Shown here: positions 25,602 to 34,081 of the stretch, in pieces | Layout: each line of letters begins with the position of its first letter | Position numbering within the stretch: the first letter of the stretch is position 1 | DNA from: CAVZTA01 sp963778025 | GTDB lineage: Bacteria > Chloroflexota > Limnocylindria > Limnocylindrales > CSP1-4 | Direction: 5' to 3' | Assembly (NCBI GenBank): GCA_963778025.1 | Contig: CAVZTA010000012.1 | Span: 127,998 to 191,997 of the forward strand | Length of the DNA: 64,000 bases | Program-made: the position numbers and the translations under genes | Notes under the pieces: model-generated | Told to the model about the DNA's origin: nothing | Database searches by the model: none | What the model saw: the letters and a program-made list of their open reading frames with translations, nothing else

Positions 25602-26132
25602 ATGACCGACACGATCACGGACGCCGCGCCGCCCAGCGCTCCTGCGTCGTCCGGCCCGTCCGCCGATCCGCTCGCTCGACCGGGCGTCGTCCACACGACC
25701 CGCGAGATCGAGTCGCTGATCCCGCATCGCTGGCCGTTCCTGCTCGTCGACCGGATCGTCGAGTACGACCCCGCGGCGGGACGGATCGTCGGGCTCAAGG
25801 GCGTGACCGCGACGGAGTGGTTCTTCCAGGGCCACTTCCCGGGCCTGCCGGTGATGCCGGGTGTGCTCCAGGTGGAGGCGCTCGCCCAGACGATGGCCGT
25901 CTACGTGTCGAAGCAGGACGGGTTCGGCGACCGGATCGGCTTGTTCGCGGGCATCGACGAGGTGCGCTTCAAGCGGATCGTGGTCCCCGGCGACACGCTC
26001 CGGCTCGAGGTCACGATGGACAAGCTGGGCAAGCGGTTCGGCAGGGGCCGAGGCGTCGCCTCGGTCGACGGCGAGGTCGCGTGCGAGGGACTCCTGTCGT
26101 TCATCATCCCGCCCGCCGGGGTGCTCCGATGA
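25602..26132 (+). CDS. fabZ: 3-hydroxyacyl-[acyl-carrier-protein] dehydratase FabZ
   Basis: Dehydrates 3-hydroxyacyl-ACP in fatty-acid elongation. The hot-dog fold signature IPHRWPFLLVDRI, then GHFPGLPVMPGVLQVEALAQ with the catalytic His near residue 79 and Glu near 93, is clear. The protein is 176 aa; the first ~28 residues form a Pro/Ala-rich tail not found in most FabZ proteins, but ATG 25602 has a good GGAGG site. It overlaps the phosphoesterase gene by ATGA. Confidence 0.94.
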   Translation: MTDTITDAAPPSAPASSGPSADPLARPGVVHTTREIESLIPHRWPFLLVDRIVEYDPAAGRIVGLKGVTATEWFFQGHFPGLPVMPGVLQVEALAQTMAVYVSKQDGFGDRIGLFAGIDEVRFKRIVVPGDTLRLEVTMDKLGKRFGRGRGVASVDGEVACEGLLSFIIPPAGVLR

Positions 26133-26875
26133 CCGCGCGGATCGCGGTCCTGTCCGATTGCCACGGCAACGCGGCGGCACTCGACGCGGTCGCCCGGGCG
26201 ATCCGTTCGGAGCGGCCCGATGCCGTGTTCGTCGCCGGCGACCTGATCCTCAACGGTCCGGAGCCCGTGGCCACGCTGGACCTCATCCGCGAGCTGGACG
26301 CCGCGGGCGCGAAGGTCGTCGCGGGCAACACCGATATCGCCGTCACCGACTTCGACTTCGCGGCGGCGTTCCCGTGGATGGAGGAGGTGCCCGACTCGAT
26401 CCGCGAAGCGGCCGAGTGGGCGCACGACCAGCTGAGCGACGACCAGATCGAGTGGTTGCGCCGGCTGCCGGTCGAGCGGCGGGTGCGCATCGACGACACG
26501 CTGTTCCTGGGCGTGCACGCGTCGCCCGGGTCGCAGACGAAGGGCTTCGACAAGGCGCTCGACGCGACGGTCATCCTCGAGCGCGCCTCGGGCACGGACG
26601 CCCGGGTGATCTGCGTCGGCCACACGCATGTGCCCGAGGTCCGGGAGCTGGGCTGGAAGGTCATCGTGAACGCGGGCTCCGCGGGCTACGTCTTCGACGG
26701 CGACCCGACGGCGTCGTGGGCCCTGGTCACGCTCGACGACGCCGGCGAGCTCTCGGCGGAGATCCGGCGCACGCCCTATGACGCGCTGACCGTCGCCAAT
26801 GCCATCAGCGCGCGCGGCCTCCCGGGCGACGTGTATCGCGCGGCCACCGTCCGCACCGGCAAGCTGGTGCGATGA
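26129..26875 (+). CDS. metallophosphoesterase (YfcE/MJ0936-like phosphodiesterase)
   Basis: A 248-aa calcineurin-like phosphoesterase. The metal-binding motifs are in order: SDCHGN (9-14), GDLILNGPEP, GNTD, GVHASPGS and GHTHVPE near residue 165. This set matches the YfcE/MJ0936 type of phosphodiesterase. In-vivo substrates of these proteins are mostly unknown. It is coupled to fabZ and lies ahead of fabF, but there is no evident link to lipid synthesis. Confidence 0.87.
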   Translation: MTARIAVLSDCHGNAAALDAVARAIRSERPDAVFVAGDLILNGPEPVATLDLIRELDAAGAKVVAGNTDIAVTDFDFAAAFPWMEEVPDSIREAAEWAHDQLSDDQIEWLRRLPVERRVRIDDTLFLGVHASPGSQTKGFDKALDATVILERASGTDARVICVGHTHVPEVRELGWKVIVNAGSAGYVFDGDPTASWALVTLDDAGELSAEIRRTPYDALTVANAISARGLPGDVYRAATVRTGKLVR

Positions 26876-26916
26876 GTCGAGCCCCATGGCGGCGCATCGG
26901 GCGTTGCCGCCTGTGC

Positions 26917-26952
26917 GCGCTCGCTCACGCACCACCGGTGCGCTCGCTCACG
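26917..26952. repeat. 13-bp direct repeat in the fabF upstream spacer
   Basis: GCGCTCGCTCACG occurs at 26917-26929 and 26940-26952, with the palindromic CACCGGTG between the copies. The spacer 26876-26998 before fabF has no gene. The pair could be an operator for the fabF transcript, but no regulator is known. Confidence 0.5.
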
Positions 26953-26998
26953 TGCTCGTCGGCGCCTTCCGCTGCATCCACCCGGGGGCGCGACCGTC

Positions 26999-28270
26999 AT
27001 GACGTGGAGCTGGCCGACGGAGCCGCCGCGGGTCGTCGTGACCGGCATGGGCGCCGTCACGGCGCTCGGCAACGACGTGGAGGCGACGTGGGCCGGGCTG
27101 GTCGCCGGGCGGTCCGGCATCCGCACCATCGAGGCCTTCGATCCCTCGCGGCTGAGCTCGCGGATCGCGGGTGAGGTGCGGGACTTCGACCCGTCCGCGG
27201 TGGTCGACCGGAAGGACCAGCGGCGATTCGATCGCTACATCCAGCTCGGGCTGGTGGTCGCGCGCCAGGCGATGGACCAGGCGGGGCTGCCGGAGCGCGT
27301 CGAGGGCGAGCTCGCGGAGCGGACCGGGGTGATCCTGGGGACCGGCCTCGGCGGCGTCGAGACGCTGGATTCCAACATCGCCACGAACGCCACCCGCGGC
27401 CCCGACCGGCTGAGCCCGTTCTTCATCGCGTACGGCATCCCGAACGTCGGCGCCGGGCAGATCGCGATCAGCTTCGGGATGCTCGGGCCGAACTTCACGA
27501 CGGCGTCCGCGTGCGCCACGGGCGGCCATGCCATCGGGGAGGCGTGGGAGACGATCCGGCGCGGCGACGCCGACATCATGCTCGCCGGCGGGACCGAGGC
27601 CGGGATCGTCGAATCGATGGTCGGCGGGTTCGCCGCGATGCGCGCGCTCTCGACCCGGAACGACGATCCCGAGACCGCGTCGCGGCCGTTCGACGAGGGC
27701 CGCGACGGATTCGTCATCGGCGAGGGCGCGGCCATGCTCATCCTCGAGACGCTCGAGTCGGCGGAACGGCGCGGGGCGACGCCGCTCGCCGAGATCGTGG
27801 GCTACGGCGCCACCGCCGACGCCTCGCACATCACCCTGCCCGCTCCCGGCGGCATCGGCGCGGTGCGCGCGGCGCGCCGCGCGCTCGAGAAGGCCGGCCT
27901 TCGCCCCGACCAGGTCGAGCACGTCAATGCCCATGCGACGTCGACGCCCGAGGGTGACAAGGCCGAGCTGCAGGGCCTGCGGACGCTGTTCGGCGACCAC
28001 GCGCCGAAGGTGTCGGTCACGGCGAACAAGTCGATGCTCGGCCACACGCTGGGCGCCGCCGGCGCGATCGAGGCGGTCGTCACGATCCAGACGATCCGCA
28101 GCGGCTGCGTCCCGCCGACGATCAACCTGCAGACGCCCGACCCCGCCGCCGAAGGGCTCGACCTGACGCCGAACATCGCGCGTCAGCGGCCGGTCGACAT
28201 CGCGATGAGCAACTCGTTCGGCTTCGGCGGTCAGAACTCCGCCCTCGTCGTGCGCCGGTTCGACGGATGA
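26999..28270 (+). CDS. fabF: 3-oxoacyl-[acyl-carrier-protein] synthase II
   Basis: Condensing enzyme that elongates acyl-ACP with malonyl-ACP. The Cys-His-His triad lies in ASACATG (near 170), NAHATSTPEGD (near 311) and NKSMLGHTLGAAGA (near 343). VVVTGMGAVTALGN at the N-terminus and SNSFGFGGQNSALV at the C-terminus complete the signature. At 423 aa it is a normal length. Its stop overlaps an ATG (28267) that is probably the real start of the biotin carrier gene. Confidence 0.96.
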   Translation: MTWSWPTEPPRVVVTGMGAVTALGNDVEATWAGLVAGRSGIRTIEAFDPSRLSSRIAGEVRDFDPSAVVDRKDQRRFDRYIQLGLVVARQAMDQAGLPERVEGELAERTGVILGTGLGGVETLDSNIATNATRGPDRLSPFFIAYGIPNVGAGQIAISFGMLGPNFTTASACATGGHAIGEAWETIRRGDADIMLAGGTEAGIVESMVGGFAAMRALSTRNDDPETASRPFDEGRDGFVIGEGAAMLILETLESAERRGATPLAEIVGYGATADASHITLPAPGGIGAVRAARRALEKAGLRPDQVEHVNAHATSTPEGDKAELQGLRTLFGDHAPKVSVTANKSMLGHTLGAAGAIEAVVTIQTIRSGCVPPTINLQTPDPAAEGLDLTPNIARQRPVDIAMSNSFGFGGQNSALVVRRFDG

Positions 28271-28309
28271 CCGACGACGCTCCAGCCGCTCCCCGACGAC
28301 GACGGCGCC

Positions 28310-28827
28310 GTGGACGGCGTCCCCGTCCTCGACGACGACGTCGCGCTCGTCGTGCCGCCGCCGACCGACGGTGGCGACGCCTCGCTGCTCGCGCTCATCG
28401 ACCGTCTGACGGAGGTCCTCGAGCGGAGCGACCTGACCGAGCTCGAGGTCGAGGCCGGTGGCACCGGGCTGCTCCTGCGCAAGCCCATCGCGCTCGAGCG
28501 CGCGGTCTCGGTGAGCGAGGCGATCCCGGTCGGCGTGCCGGCGCCGGCCGCGACCGCGCCCGGCGGTGGCGAGAAGTCCGCCGCGCCCCAGCGACCGTCG
28601 ATCAAGGCGCCGCTCACCGGCATCTTCTACGGCGCGCCATCGCCCGGTGCGACGGCGTACGTCTCGGTCGGCGACCACGTGTCGGTCGGCCAGGTCATCG
28701 GGCTCATCGAGGCGATGAAGCTGTTCAACGAGATCAAGAGCGACCTCGCGGGCCGGGTGGTCCGGATCGTCGCTGACAACGGGGCGCTCGTGAAGGCGAA
28801 GAGCCCGCTCATCGAGGTCGACCCACA

Positions 28828-28831
<4 letters not shown>
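28310..28831 (+). CDS. accB: acetyl-CoA carboxylase biotin carboxyl carrier protein
   Basis: Carries carboxybiotin between AccC and AccA/AccD. The biotin lysine is K137 (from GTG 28310) in GLIEAMKLFNEIKS, the standard attachment motif, inside a C-terminal barrel beginning APLTGIFYGAPSPGA. The N-terminal LTELEVEAGGTGLLLRKP strand and Pro/Ala linker are typical. The start is probably ATG 28267, which overlaps the fabF stop: reading CCCC at 28291-28294 as CCC would join MTDDAPAAP to DDDGAVDG and the present frame. Its location within the fab group, away from accC, fits fatty-acid synthesis. Confidence 0.9.
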
Positions 28832-30048
<1,217 letters not shown>

Positions 30049-30052
30049 GTCG

Positions 30053-30074
30053 CCGTCCACGACGAGGTGGACGG
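30053..30074 (+). terminator. 8-bp perfect hairpin after fabH
   Basis: CCGTCCAC and GTGGACGG are exact complements around the six-base loop GACGAG, four bases after the fabH stop codon. There is no run of T after it, so it may stop transcription inefficiently or stabilise the message end. Confidence 0.5.
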
Positions 30075-30093
30075 GCGTTCATCCAGGAGGTGG

Positions 30094-30245
30094 ATGGCCA
30101 CCGTCACCAGCGTGCCGGCATCGGTGGCGGTGGGGCCGTCGCGAAGCCGATCGAAGCGGTGTCGATGTCGATCCCATCCGCGTCGCGGATGGCCGCCCCG
30201 CGCCTGCGCCGCATGGCAGCATGGGCCCGTGAGGAGGACGCGATG
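30094..30245 (+). CDS. possible 50-aa basic protein upstream of fabG
   Basis: An open frame starting at ATG 30094, five bases after a strong AGGAGG site that lies in the loop of a CATCCA/TGGATG hairpin. It ends at a TGA that overlaps the fabG ATG (ATGA). The product begins MATVTSVPASVAVGPSRSRS and becomes very basic. It resembles no acyl carrier protein or other known protein. It may be a translated leader that couples to fabG, or a chance frame. Confidence 0.25.
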
Positions 30246-30992
30246 ATCGACCTGACGGGGAAGACGGCGCTGGTGACGGGGGGCTCGCGCGGGCTGGGGC
30301 GGGCGATCGCCCTCAGGCTCGCGACCCAGGGCGCCGATGTCGCGTTCAGCTATCGCGGCAACGAGGACGCGGCCAAGGCGACGGTCGCCGAGATCGAGGC
30401 GCTGGGCCGCAAGGCGCTGGCGATCCAGGGCGACGTCCGCGATCCCGAGGCTGCCGACGCGCTGGTCAAGGCGGTCCTTGCCGAGCTCGGCAAGGTCGAC
30501 ATCCTGGTCAACAACGCCGGCATCACCCGCGACGACCTGATCATGCGGATGTCGGTCGACGACTGGCGCGACGTCCTCGAGACGAACCTGTTCGGGGCGT
30601 TCTACGCGACCAAGGCGGTGACACGGCCGATGCTCAAGGCCAAGGGCGGCCGCATCGTCAACATCACGAGCGTCTCGGGCCAGGCGGGCCAGATGGGCCA
30701 GGCGAACTACTCGTCGGCGAAGGCGGGGCTGATCGGACTGACCAAGGCGACCGCGCGCGAGCTCGCGTCCCGGAACATCACGTGCAACGCGGTCGCGCCG
30801 GGCTTCGTCCTCACCGATCTCACGAAGGACCTGCCGGAGAACCTCCAGGCGGAGCTCACGGCGCGGACGCCGCTGGGCCGGTTCGGCACGCCCGAGGAGA
30901 TCTCCGCGGCGGTCGCGTTCCTCGCCTCGGATGAGGCGTCGTTCATCACCGGGCAGGTGCTGGCCGTCGACGGCGGCCTGGTGATGATGTGA
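30243..30992 (+). CDS. fabG: 3-oxoacyl-[acyl-carrier-protein] reductase
   Basis: NADPH-dependent short-chain dehydrogenase. The cofactor loop TGGSRGLG is at residues 12-19, NNAG follows, the catalytic Ser lies in NITSVSG (near 143), and Tyr/Lys in YSSAKAG (Y156, K160). DGGLVMM ends the 249-aa chain, matching FabG of normal size. The ATG follows GGAGG at six bases. With fabZ, fabF and fabH it covers three of the four elongation steps; enoyl reductase is not seen in this window. Confidence 0.93.
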   Translation: MIDLTGKTALVTGGSRGLGRAIALRLATQGADVAFSYRGNEDAAKATVAEIEALGRKALAIQGDVRDPEAADALVKAVLAELGKVDILVNNAGITRDDLIMRMSVDDWRDVLETNLFGAFYATKAVTRPMLKAKGGRIVNITSVSGQAGQMGQANYSSAKAGLIGLTKATARELASRNITCNAVAPGFVLTDLTKDLPENLQAELTARTPLGRFGTPEEISAAVAFLASDEASFITGQVLAVDGGLVMM

Positions 30993-30997
30993 CGAAG

Positions 30998-31012
30998 CCC
31001 CGCCGCGCGGGG
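30998..31012 (+). terminator. short GC-rich hairpin after fabG
   Basis: CCCCGC and GCGGGG flank a three-base loop, six bases after the fabG stop, followed by GGTTG. It is a likely end of the fab transcript. A second perfect hairpin, CTCCGCC/GGCGGAG (31042-31060), and a third, GGCGGTGAGG/CCTCGCCGCC with one G-T pair (31100-31122), follow before the next gene and may be part of its leader. Confidence 0.5.
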
Positions 31013-31150
31013 GGTTGACCGGCCGCACCACGATCTGACCGCTCCGCCGACTTGGCGGAGGACGGGACGACGACCCAGGCCCCATCGTGAGCAGCTCGCG
31101 GCGGTGAGGCTGCCTCGCCGCCGACCTGAGCCAGTCGGAGGGATGGTCGG

Positions 31151-31792
31151 ATGAAGCGTCCCATCGGGGTCACGCTGCTCGCGTTGGGAGCGGCTGTCGT
31201 CGGGTTCTACCAGATCTGGCTGGCGCTGCTGTTCGCCGGCGTCCTGGATTTCGGGATCATCGGCAAGAACGTGTCGTTCCCCGAGCCCCAATGGGGCGCG
31301 GCTCTGTGGTCGACGCTCCTCGCCGCGATCTGGCTGTGGGTCGCTGAGGGCTTCTTCAGCGTCCGTGCGTACGCCTGGAGCTTCGGCCGGATCATCAGCC
31401 TGTTCACGATCGTGTGGGGCTTCTTCTCGGTGCTGTTCGGCTCGTCGGTCGAGGCCGAGACGGTGCCCTGGCTGCTCGCCGGTGCGGTCTACCTGTACCT
31501 GAGCTCCCCGGGCGTCGAGCAGCGCTTCATCGCATCCGAGTGGGAGCATCTCAGCCCCGACGAGCAGGCCGCGTACTCGCAGGCGGCCGCCGCGAAGGCG
31601 CAGGCGGCCGGGGCGGTCGTGGCGGCGGCGGGTCCGGCCCCGTCCGTGGCGACGGGTGCCGCCGTGCCGGTCGCCGCCGCACCCGCCGTGGCCGAGGTAC
31701 CCGCCGTGGTCGATGCACCGGCGCCGGCGCCGACCGACGCGCCGGCGACGGCCGCTCCGGCGGTCGGCGACCCGCCCGCGCCCACCGCCTGA
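31151..31792 (+). CDS. four-helix membrane protein with Ala/Pro-rich tail
   Basis: A 213-aa protein. Four hydrophobic segments lie within the first ~125 residues (about 6-30, 50-68, 75-100 and 105-120), followed by a soluble Ala/Pro-rich tail (residues ~145-213) that is probably disordered. ATG 31151 has a GGAGGG site upstream. The conserved-looking WGAALWSTLLAAIWLWVAEG helix does not identify a family. Function unknown. Its leader contains two hairpins. Confidence 0.7.
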   Translation: MKRPIGVTLLALGAAVVGFYQIWLALLFAGVLDFGIIGKNVSFPEPQWGAALWSTLLAAIWLWVAEGFFSVRAYAWSFGRIISLFTIVWGFFSVLFGSSVEAETVPWLLAGAVYLYLSSPGVEQRFIASEWEHLSPDEQAAYSQAAAAKAQAAGAVVAAAGPAPSVATGAAVPVAAAPAVAEVPAVVDAPAPAPTDAPATAAPAVGDPPAPTA

Positions 31793-31916
31793 CGCCCCGC
31801 GCGCCCCGGTCGCGTCGTCGACCACGAGCGTCGGCGACCGACCGACGGCCTCCGGACGTGGCACGATCGATGCCCATGCATCGAGTCGCATCACTCGCCG
31901 GGATGGCCGCCCGCCG

Positions 31917-32492
31917 ATGAAGGTCGAGGTCCGCGAGCTCGCGATCCCCGACGTGAAGCTCGTCACCCCCGAGCTGTTCGAGGACGACCGCGGCTTCTTC
32001 GTCGAGCTCTTCCGGCGGGACGTCCACGAGGCGGCCGGCCTGCCGACGAGCTATCCGCAGGTCAACCTCAGCCGCTCGCGGCAGGGCGTCGTCCGAGGGC
32101 TCCACTTCCAGTGGGACCCGCCGATGGGCAAGCTCATGCGGGTCGCGTATGGCCGCGCATTCATCGTGGCCGTCGACATCCGGCCCGGCAGCCCGACGCT
32201 CGGCCGGTGGGTCGGTGAGATCCTCGATGACGGCCGACCCACCGCGATGTGGGCGCCCGCCGGCTTTGCCCGTGGCTTCGCCGCGCTCGCGGAGCGGACG
32301 GATGTCGAGTACCTGTGCACCGGGACGTACAACGGCGCCGCGGAATCGGGTCTCCGGTTCGACGACCCGCGGATCGGTGTCGCCTGGCCCGTCGACGAAC
32401 CGGTCGTGAGCGCGAAGGATCGGACGGCGCAGACGCTCGACGAGTGGCTGGCTCGGCCCGAGGCACAGCACTTCGCCTACGGCACCCGATAA
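31917..32492 (+). CDS. rfbC: dTDP-4-dehydrorhamnose 3,5-epimerase family protein
   Basis: Cupin-fold epimerase of dTDP-sugar synthesis. The segment TPELFEDDRGFFVELF, then NLSRSRQGVVRGLHFQ with the catalytic His near residue 63, then MWAPAGFARGFAAL and EYLCTGTYN, then GLRFDDPRIGVAWPV all match RmlC/RfbC. At 191 aa it is full length. The other rhamnose genes (rfbA, B, D) are not in this window, so the precise sugar is uncertain. The ATG at 31917 lacks a strong ribosome binding site. Confidence 0.88.
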   Translation: MKVEVRELAIPDVKLVTPELFEDDRGFFVELFRRDVHEAAGLPTSYPQVNLSRSRQGVVRGLHFQWDPPMGKLMRVAYGRAFIVAVDIRPGSPTLGRWVGEILDDGRPTAMWAPAGFARGFAALAERTDVEYLCTGTYNGAAESGLRFDDPRIGVAWPVDEPVVSAKDRTAQTLDEWLARPEAQHFAYGTR

Positions 32493-32530
32493 CGGACGGC
32501 CCCGACGGGCGCGGTGTAGGCTCGCCGGCG

Positions 32531-34054
32531 ATGCTCCTCGACCAGACCGTCGTGCCGGGGCTCGGCCACCTGTCCACGTTCATCGCGGATGAGTCGAGCG
32601 GCGTGGGGGCCGTCATCGACCCGCGACGCGACGTCGACGTCTACCTCGACCAGGCGCGCGCCGCCGATATCCGGATCACGACCGTGGTCGAGACGCATCT
32701 CCACAACGACTACGTCTCCGGCGCGCGGGAGCTGGCGTCGTTGACGGGTGCGACACACGTGATCGGCGCCGGGGCGGAGCTCCGCTACGAGCACCGCCCG
32801 TTGCAGGACGGCGAGACGTTCGACGTCGGGTACCTGCGCTTCCAGGCACTGCACACGCCCGGACATACCCCGGAGCACATGAGCTACGCGGTCGTGGACG
32901 CGTCCCGCGCCGGCGAGCCGCTCCTCGTGTTCACCGGCGGCTCGCTGCTCGTGGGTGCGGTCGGCCGGACCGACCTCCTGGGCGAAGCGAACGCCGTGGC
33001 GTACGCGCACGACATGCACCGCTCCCTGAAGGACGTGCTGCTCCCGTATGCGGACTTCGTATCGGTCTTCCCGACCCACGGCGCGGGCTCGCTGTGCTCG
33101 ACGGGGATCGCCTCGACACCGTGGAGCACCATCGGCTACGAGAAGCGCCACAACCCGATGGTCCGCCCGATCGTCGAGGGACGCGACATCGAGACCTTCG
33201 TCCAGGCCCTGCTGGGTCGGCAGCCGGCGGTACCCACCTATTTCGCGCGGATGCGACCGATGAACCAGAACGGCCCGGCGCCCATCGGCGCACGCGTCCC
33301 GGATCCGCGGCCGATGGACTTCGAGGAAGCGCGCGCTGCCGTGACCGACGGCGCGCAGCTCGTCGACCTGCGCTCACCGGCCGCGTTCGCCGTCCAGCAC
33401 GCGCCCGGCGCGCTGTCGATCCCGGCGGGGTCATCGTTCGGGACGTGGCTCGGCTGGCTGGTCGAACCGGATCGGCCGCTGGTGCTCATCCTCGAGGACC
33501 CGGTGCAGTGGGACGATGCCGTGCGGCAGGCGCTGCGGATCGGGCACGAGACCGTCGCCGGCCACCTGCGTGGCGGGTTCCCCGCCTGGACCGCCGCGGG
33601 CGGCGAGATCGAGGCGCAGGGCCGTCTGACCGTCCGCCAGCTCGCCGACGCCGTCGCCGCCGGCGGCGCGGCGGCGCCCCTCGTCATCGACGTGCGGCAG
33701 CTCACCGAGTACGCGTCGGGCCACGTGCCCGGCGCGGTGCACCTCGCCGCGGGGGACCTGCCGCAGCGTCTCGCGGATCTGCCCCGGGATCGGCCGATCG
33801 CGATGGTCTGCGCATCGGGCTATCGCTCGTCGGTGGCCGCGTCGCTCGTGCGCGGCGCCGGCTTCAAGGACGTCTCCTGGGTCGCCGAAGGGCGTGCCGG
33901 CCTGGAAGGCCGCCGGGCTGCCCGTGGAGCGGGGCGAGGGTCGGGAGGCCCGGGACCCGGCCGCCTCGACGGCCGGCGCGACGGAGCACGGCCACCCGCA
34001 CTGATCGAGCTCCGATCAGCGTCGATCTCCCGCGCGGGGGGTACCAACGGCTAG
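32531..34054 (+). CDS. MBL-fold hydrolase fused to two rhodanese domains
   Basis: The N-terminal metallo-beta-lactamase domain has THLHNDYVSG (H57, H59, D61) and HTPGHTPEH, as in persulfide dioxygenases. Two rhodanese domains follow: the first, near residue 260-360, lacks the cysteine (LVLILEDPVQ), and the second has MVCASGYRSS near 426. Likely role: sulfur/persulfide oxidation or sulfur transfer in the cytoplasm. A TAGGCT box eight bases before ATG suggests leaderless expression. Near 33890 GGGC is probably GGC: that restores VPAWKAAGLPVE and a His-rich end with stop at 34002-34004, instead of the Arg/Gly-rich tail read here. Confidence 0.85.
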   Translation: MLLDQTVVPGLGHLSTFIADESSGVGAVIDPRRDVDVYLDQARAADIRITTVVETHLHNDYVSGARELASLTGATHVIGAGAELRYEHRPLQDGETFDVGYLRFQALHTPGHTPEHMSYAVVDASRAGEPLLVFTGGSLLVGAVGRTDLLGEANAVAYAHDMHRSLKDVLLPYADFVSVFPTHGAGSLCSTGIASTPWSTIGYEKRHNPMVRPIVEGRDIETFVQALLGRQPAVPTYFARMRPMNQNGPAPIGARVPDPRPMDFEEARAAVTDGAQLVDLRSPAAFAVQHAPGALSIPAGSSFGTWLGWLVEPDRPLVLILEDPVQWDDAVRQALRIGHETVAGHLRGGFPAWTAAGGEIEAQGRLTVRQLADAVAAGGAAAPLVIDVRQLTEYASGHVPGAVHLAAGDLPQRLADLPRDRPIAMVCASGYRSSVAASLVRGAGFKDVSWVAEGRAGLEGRRAARGAGRGSGGPGPGRLDGRRDGARPPALIELRSASISRAGGTNG

Positions 34055-34081
34055 CGGTCGGCACGCGGGCGCTCTGGGACC

